A stretch of 13,783 nucleotides of DNA. Source: Actinomycetes bacterium. Its GTDB lineage: Bacteria; Actinomycetota; Actinomycetes; Actinomycetales; Microbacteriaceae. A program made the position numbers and the translations under genes. The stretch's first letter is position 1. Every line of letters begins with the position of its first letter. Shown here in pieces: positions 10,367 through 13,783 of the stretch. Where the stretch lies: positions 1-13,783 of the forward strand of contig JAEYUT010000208.1 of NCBI GenBank assembly GCA_023432305.1, in the 5' to 3' direction. Below the pieces are notes generated by a model. It searched no databases. It saw only the letters and a program-made list of their open reading frames with translations, and was not told the origin of the DNA.

Positions 10367-11107
10367 TCAGATGCCGGATTCGGCAGTGCGCACGAGAATG
10401 GCGCTCGAGTCAGGGCAGAGGATGACGTCGTAGGCGGACGCGGCACGAACGGCGTTGAGATCGGTGGCGTTGAGAGCGACCCCGCTCGCGCTCGACACGC
10501 CCCCGCGCAGGTGCGACGCCCCGACGCCGTAGCGGGCGCGCTGCTTCTCGTACAGCTCCAGCAGCGCGGCAGGCACCTTCGCGGCGATCGTCTCCCGAGC
10601 TGCCGCGTTGTGCGCGCGGTCCTTCTCGAGCGCGGCGAGGGCCTCATCACGCTCAGCCGTGGTCGCCGCGATACGCGCCTCGACCTCGTCGATCTGCGCG
10701 CGCACCTCCGCGAGAGCGGACTCCTGCTCCTCGACGCGCTCCATGACGACGAGCTCGATCTCCTCGAGCTCGTCGCGACGTCGCGAGAGCGCGGCGAGCT
10801 CCTGCTCAAGCGCCTGCACGTCCTTGACCGACGACGACGACTGCAGGCGCTCCGCATCCCGGGCGATGCGCGCCTCGACGACGGCGACATCCGACTCGAC
10901 GCGCTTCAGCTCCGCCTGCGCATCTTCGAGCGCCCCCAGGCGCTCCGCGAAGGTGCGACGACGCTCCTCGAGCTCTGTCGCGAGAGCCGCGAGCTGTGCG
11001 ATCTGGGGAAGCGATCTCGCCTGGTGCCCGAGCTGCTGGAGTCGGGTGTCGAACTGCTGGAGATCGAGCAGGAGTGCCTGGTCTTCGGGTGCGGCCTGGA
11101 GGCCCAT
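10367..11107 (-). CDS. Coiled-coil protein of the C4 zinc-ribbon family with a degenerate zinc ribbon
   Basis: The 246-residue protein is mostly a long, Glu/Arg/Ala-rich helical hairpin (about 5-180), followed by a C-terminal domain ending ILVRTAESGI. This architecture and the neighbours match the actinobacterial family represented by M. tuberculosis Rv2229c (zf-RING_7/DUF164), which lies next to a Nif3-like gene; related proteins include Helicobacter HP0958. The molecular role in actinobacteria is not established. The metal site is lost. Where homologues have CxxC followed by a second CxxC, this sequence has SSAS (in GGVSSASGVALN) and CPDS (in VILCPDSSAILV), so only one of four cysteines remains. 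The fold-defining DLNAVRAA between them is kept. It follows the Nif3-like gene by 39 bases and is probably in the same operon. A GGAA site lies six bases before the ATG. Confidence 0.85.
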   Translation of the reverse strand: MGLQAAPEDQALLLDLQQFDTRLQQLGHQARSLPQIAQLAALATELEERRRTFAERLGALEDAQAELKRVESDVAVVEARIARDAERLQSSSSVKDVQALEQELAALSRRRDELEEIELVVMERVEEQESALAEVRAQIDEVEARIAATTAERDEALAALEKDRAHNAAARETIAAKVPAALLELYEKQRARYGVGASHLRGGVSSASGVALNATDLNAVRAASAYDVILCPDSSAILVRTAESGI

Positions 11108-11146
11108 GGTGTTCCGTTCTGTCGGGGGGCCGGATCGGCCGGATGG

Positions 11147-11968
11147 TCAGACGAGGGCGAAGTCCCACGGATCGGTGCGCAGATCGCTCACCGTCACCGT
11201 GACTTCGGGGAGGGCGCGGCGAAGCTGCTCAGCGGCGACATCGAGCCAGAGCCACTCCGCAGCCCAGTGCGAGATGTCGAGCAGCGCGAGCTCTCGCCCC
11301 GCTGCCCGGGCGTTCTCACGCGCTTCCGAGGCCGGGTGGTGGCGCAGGTCGCTCGTGATGTAGACATCCGCGTCGCGCACCTCCGGATGCCCCAGAAGCG
11401 AGTCGCCGGCCCCGGCGCACAGGGCGACCGTCTCGACGGTAGCGTGGTAGTCGCCCGCACCGCGCACGCCCTGCGCAGTCGCGGGGAGCACCTCCTGGAG
11501 CCCGCGCGCGAGCTCGCCGAGGGTCATCGGCTCGGCCAGCGCTCCCACCCGCCCCAGCCCGAGCGCGGGGTCGCCGGGTGAGGGAACGAGGGGCCGCACA
11601 TCGCGCAGCCCGAGCGCACGAGCCAGCACAGCCGATGTGCCGTCAGCCACGACGTCGGCGTTGGTGTGCGCCGCGAGAAGCCCGCATCCGCCGCGGATGA
11701 GCCGTGCGAGGACCGCGCCCTTGTAGCGGTCCTCGGCAACGGTGGTCACTCCGCGCATGAGCAGCGGATGATGCACCAGCAGCAGCTGGGCTCCCCCAGC
11801 CAGCGCTTCGTCGGCCGTGTCGAGGACGGCGTCCACCGCGAGATGGATGGCGGAGACCTCGGCGGATGGGTCACCCGCGATGAGCCCCGGGGCATCCCAC
11901 TCCTCCGCACCCGCAAGCGGCCACAGCGAGTGGGCGACGTCGACGACGTGTGCGAGCGAGGTGGCCAT
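11147..11968 (-). CDS. Nif3-like dinuclear metal-centre protein (YbgI/DUF34 family)
   Basis: This is a 273-residue member of the Nif3/YbgI family. These proteins form toroidal hexamers with a dinuclear metal site and are often auto-annotated as GTP cyclohydrolase I type 2, although the general function is unproven. Metal-ligand motifs are LLLVHHPLL with His66/His67 (62-70), LLAAHTNADVV with His101 and Asp105 (97-107), and the C-terminal LLDISHWAAEW with His234 and Glu238 (229-239). The TSDLRHHPASEA segment (206-217) corresponds to the family's TGDxxHH motif. The start ATG lies four bases after the permease stop codon, indicating coupling. The zinc-ribbon-family gene follows, an order also seen in mycobacteria. 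Confidence 0.92.
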   Translation of the reverse strand: MATSLAHVVDVAHSLWPLAGAEEWDAPGLIAGDPSAEVSAIHLAVDAVLDTADEALAGGAQLLLVHHPLLMRGVTTVAEDRYKGAVLARLIRGGCGLLAAHTNADVVADGTSAVLARALGLRDVRPLVPSPGDPALGLGRVGALAEPMTLGELARGLQEVLPATAQGVRGAGDYHATVETVALCAGAGDSLLGHPEVRDADVYITSDLRHHPASEARENARAAGRELALLDISHWAAEWLWLDVAAEQLRRALPEVTVTVSDLRTDPWDFALV

Positions 11969-11972
11969 GGCC

Positions 11973-13783
11973 TCAGTCTACGAGGGCATCGACCACAGGC
12001 ATCCCCGCAGTCGCTGTCTGCTCCTGGTACCTCTCCTGACGACGCACGCCCGGAAGCCCCGCGATGAGCGGCAGCAGCACTCCAAGCAGGAGCGCGGCGA
12101 TCACGCCCACGTCGGTGGCCGCCCACGGGCTCTGTTCCGACACACCGAGCGCCGTCAGCAGATAGCCCTGCCAGTCGAGTCCCGGCATCTGGGCGGTCGT
12201 CAGCCCGTAGCCGACTCCCGTGAACGCGAGCAGACCGAGGAGGTTCACCCAGCGCACGTTCGCGTAGGCGCCACCGCGTGCCAGCAGGGACGCGGTGTGG
12301 AACCGCCGACTGCGGATCATCATCTCGCCGCCGAAGATTCCGGCCCACGCCGCCACCGGCACCGCGAGAGACGTAGCCAGGTCCCGGATGACGCTGTCGG
12401 CGCCGACGTCGAGGGCGAGCAGGACGAACGCCGCAGCGCCGATCAGGACAGCCGCCAGCAGCGTCGCGATCGCGCGGGGCATCCGCACTCCTGCCGCGAC
12501 GATCGCGAGGCCTCCGGAGTACATCGCGAGGATGCCGGCGGAGATGAGTCCGAGCACCACCGCGGCGAGGAGAGGGATCTCGTACCACCCCGGCACGCTG
12601 CCCAGGAGCGCGCCGACGGGGTCGCGCGCGAGCTCCTCCGCGAGCGAGGGATCGGATGCCGCGAGGATCGCGCCCCACGAGATGATCGCGAGTGCGGGAA
12701 GGATGGCGCCGATGATCGTCCACACGGAGGTCGCGCCGGTCGAGCTGCCGGGGGCCTGATAGCGAGCGAGATCGGCGCTCGTCTGCGCCCACGCGAGCCC
12801 CACGACGCTGAAGACGAGCACCGCACCGCCGAGCACGAGCACCCAGGGGCCTTCGCTCGTGCGCAGGATCACGGAGGAGTCGAACCTGTCGGCGGTGAGA
12901 GCGATGGTCGCGACGACGAGGACGGCCGAGAGGATCGTGAGCACGCGCTGGAGCCGATAGAGCAGGCCGTAGCCGACGACGGCGACGAGCGCCGCGAGCA
13001 CGACCCCGCCAGCGAGGATGACGAGGGCCCAGACGGTGAGTCCGCCATCCGCACGACCCACGAGCACGGGGGTGAGGGTCGTGGTGAGCAGCCAGAGGAT
13101 CACGCCGCCCCAGAAGACGCGGCCGATGATCGACAGGATCGCCGGGAGCAGGTTGCCGATATGCCCGAACGCCGCACGCGAGACGACCATCGTCGGCTGT
13201 CCGCTCCACTTTCCGGCGCGTGCCCCGAGACCGAGAGGGATGGTGGAGAGCACGATTCCGAGGAGCGTGGCGACGAGCGCCTGGCGAAGACTCAGTCCCA
13301 TGACGAGCATCGTTGCGCCGACGGCGATTGAGACGAACGACGAGTTGGCGGCGAACCACAGCCAGAACATGCGAGCGGCGCGGCCGGCTCGCTGCTCGAT
13401 CGGCGTCGGGTTCACGGCCGCGCGCTCGACCACGAAGGGATGCGGATCAGCGGGCTCCACCACGGAAGTCGCCCCGGCGGCGACCGCTGCTGCGGTGACG
13501 CCGCTCGGCACGGCCGCAACCTCGGCAACCCCGGTCGAATCGACCGGGACCGGTGCGGCGAGGTCGGCGCGATCGGTGTCGTCGATGCCCTCGACATCGG
13601 GGTCGCCCGGCGCCTGGGCACTCGGCGGCGGGGCCGCGAAGTAGTCGCTCGGGGCGAAGCCTGCCGGAATGGAGACAGGCGACGGCGGCGTTGCGCCGGG
13701 AGGCGGAAGGGTCGCCACATCGACACCGGACTCGACGGGCGGCGCGGATGATGTCGTGGGCGGCGGCGTGAGGCGGGCAGGGT
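11973..13783 (-). CDS. NCS1-family purine-cytosine permease-like transporter (5' end outside window)
   Basis: This is an inner-membrane, probably cation-coupled nucleobase transporter of the NCS1 (purine-cytosine permease) family; its substrate cannot be read from the sequence. A GTG at 13718 would give 581 residues, but the frame stays open and Pro-rich to the window edge, so the true start may lie outside. Numbered from that GTG, residues 1-95 are a low-complexity Pro/Ala/Asp-rich cytosolic tail. VVERAAVNPTPIEQRAGRA (96-114) matches the pre-membrane motif of the family. About 12 membrane segments follow, with QPTMVVSRAAFGHIGNLLPA (174-193), the characteristic NCS1 motif. The C-terminus is short and polar. 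Its stop lies four bases before the Nif3-like ATG, so it heads or continues this minus-strand operon. Confidence 0.85.
   Translation of the reverse strand, partial: PARLTPPPTTSSAPPVESGVDVATLPPPGATPPSPVSIPAGFAPSDYFAAPPPSAQAPGDPDVEGIDDTDRADLAAPVPVDSTGVAEVAAVPSGVTAAAVAAGATSVVEPADPHPFVVERAAVNPTPIEQRAGRAARMFWLWFAANSSFVSIAVGATMLVMGLSLRQALVATLLGIVLSTIPLGLGARAGKWSGQPTMVVSRAAFGHIGNLLPAILSIIGRVFWGGVILWLLTTTLTPVLVGRADGGLTVWALVILAGGVVLAALVAVVGYGLLYRLQRVLTILSAVLVVATIALTADRFDSSVILRTSEGPWVLVLGGAVLVFSVVGLAWAQTSADLARYQAPGSSTGATSVWTIIGAILPALAIISWGAILAASDPSLAEELARDPVGALLGSVPGWYEIPLLAAVVLGLISAGILAMYSGGLAIVAAGVRMPRAIATLLAAVLIGAAAFVLLALDVGADSVIRDLATSLAVPVAAWAGIFGGEMMIRSRRFHTASLLARGGAYANVRWVNLLGLLAFTGVGYGLTTAQMPGLDWQGYLLTALGVSEQSPWAATDVGVIAALLLGVLLPLIAGLPGVRRQERYQEQTATAGMPVVDALVD

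Noticed and set aside
11817..13331. 504-residue plus-strand frame opposite the permease
   Set aside because: The composition is extremely hydrophilic (Arg/Glu/Asp/His), the mirror of a hydrophobic membrane protein.

Overview
The window looks like an ordinary chromosomal stretch from a high-GC actinobacterium, most likely Microbacteriaceae (a Microbacterium-like organism). This is inferred from the strong G/C bias at third codon positions, the glnA2-glnE pair, the map-ppgK pair with a polyphosphate-dependent glucokinase, TAnnnT -10 boxes that give leaderless mRNAs, and a bacterial type A RNase P RNA with actinobacterial core sequence. I see no mobile element, CRISPR array, tRNA or rRNA, and no obvious accessory island.

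Layout. (1) 1-3928, minus strand: glnA2 (a glutamine synthetase-like ligase) followed by glnE (the GS adenylyltransferase), whose 3' end lies beyond the left edge. (2) 3929-4257: a 329-bp divergent regulatory region. (3) 4258-7115, plus strand: gdhA (NADP-type glutamate dehydrogenase), a translationally coupled YhhN/lysoplasmalogenase-like membrane protein, and panB, which appears to have its own leaderless promoter. (4) 7116-7684: a small transcription unit for an unrecognised 132-residue protein. It is preceded by a perfect palindrome identical to the CebR/CelR (LacI-family, cellulose/cellobiose) operator, and it ends at a strong terminator shared with a convergent 56-residue SPOR-like gene. 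(5) 7888-9553: map (apparently leaderless) and ppgK. (6) 9554-9936: an AT-rich spacer, a cold-shock gene and a strong terminator. (7) 9938-10309, minus strand: rnpB. (8) 10367-13783, minus strand: a chain of an NCS1-type permease (open to the right edge), a Nif3-like protein and a coiled-coil protein of the C4 zinc-ribbon family whose zinc ribbon has lost three of its four cysteines.

How the genes fit together. The left half concerns ammonium assimilation: gdhA makes glutamate, and glnE adjusts GS activity. The local GlnA2, however, has Phe where adenylated synthetases carry the modified Tyr, so GlnE probably acts on another GS encoded elsewhere. PanB (pantothenate/CoA), MetAP, PPGK, Csp and RNase P are housekeeping functions. 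The most unusual signal is the exact CebR/CelR operator in front of a gene of unknown function. I did not find a convincing new multi-gene system. The notable points are regulatory (operator, leaderless promoters, gdhA leader) and molecular (degenerate zinc ribbon, unusual glnE start).
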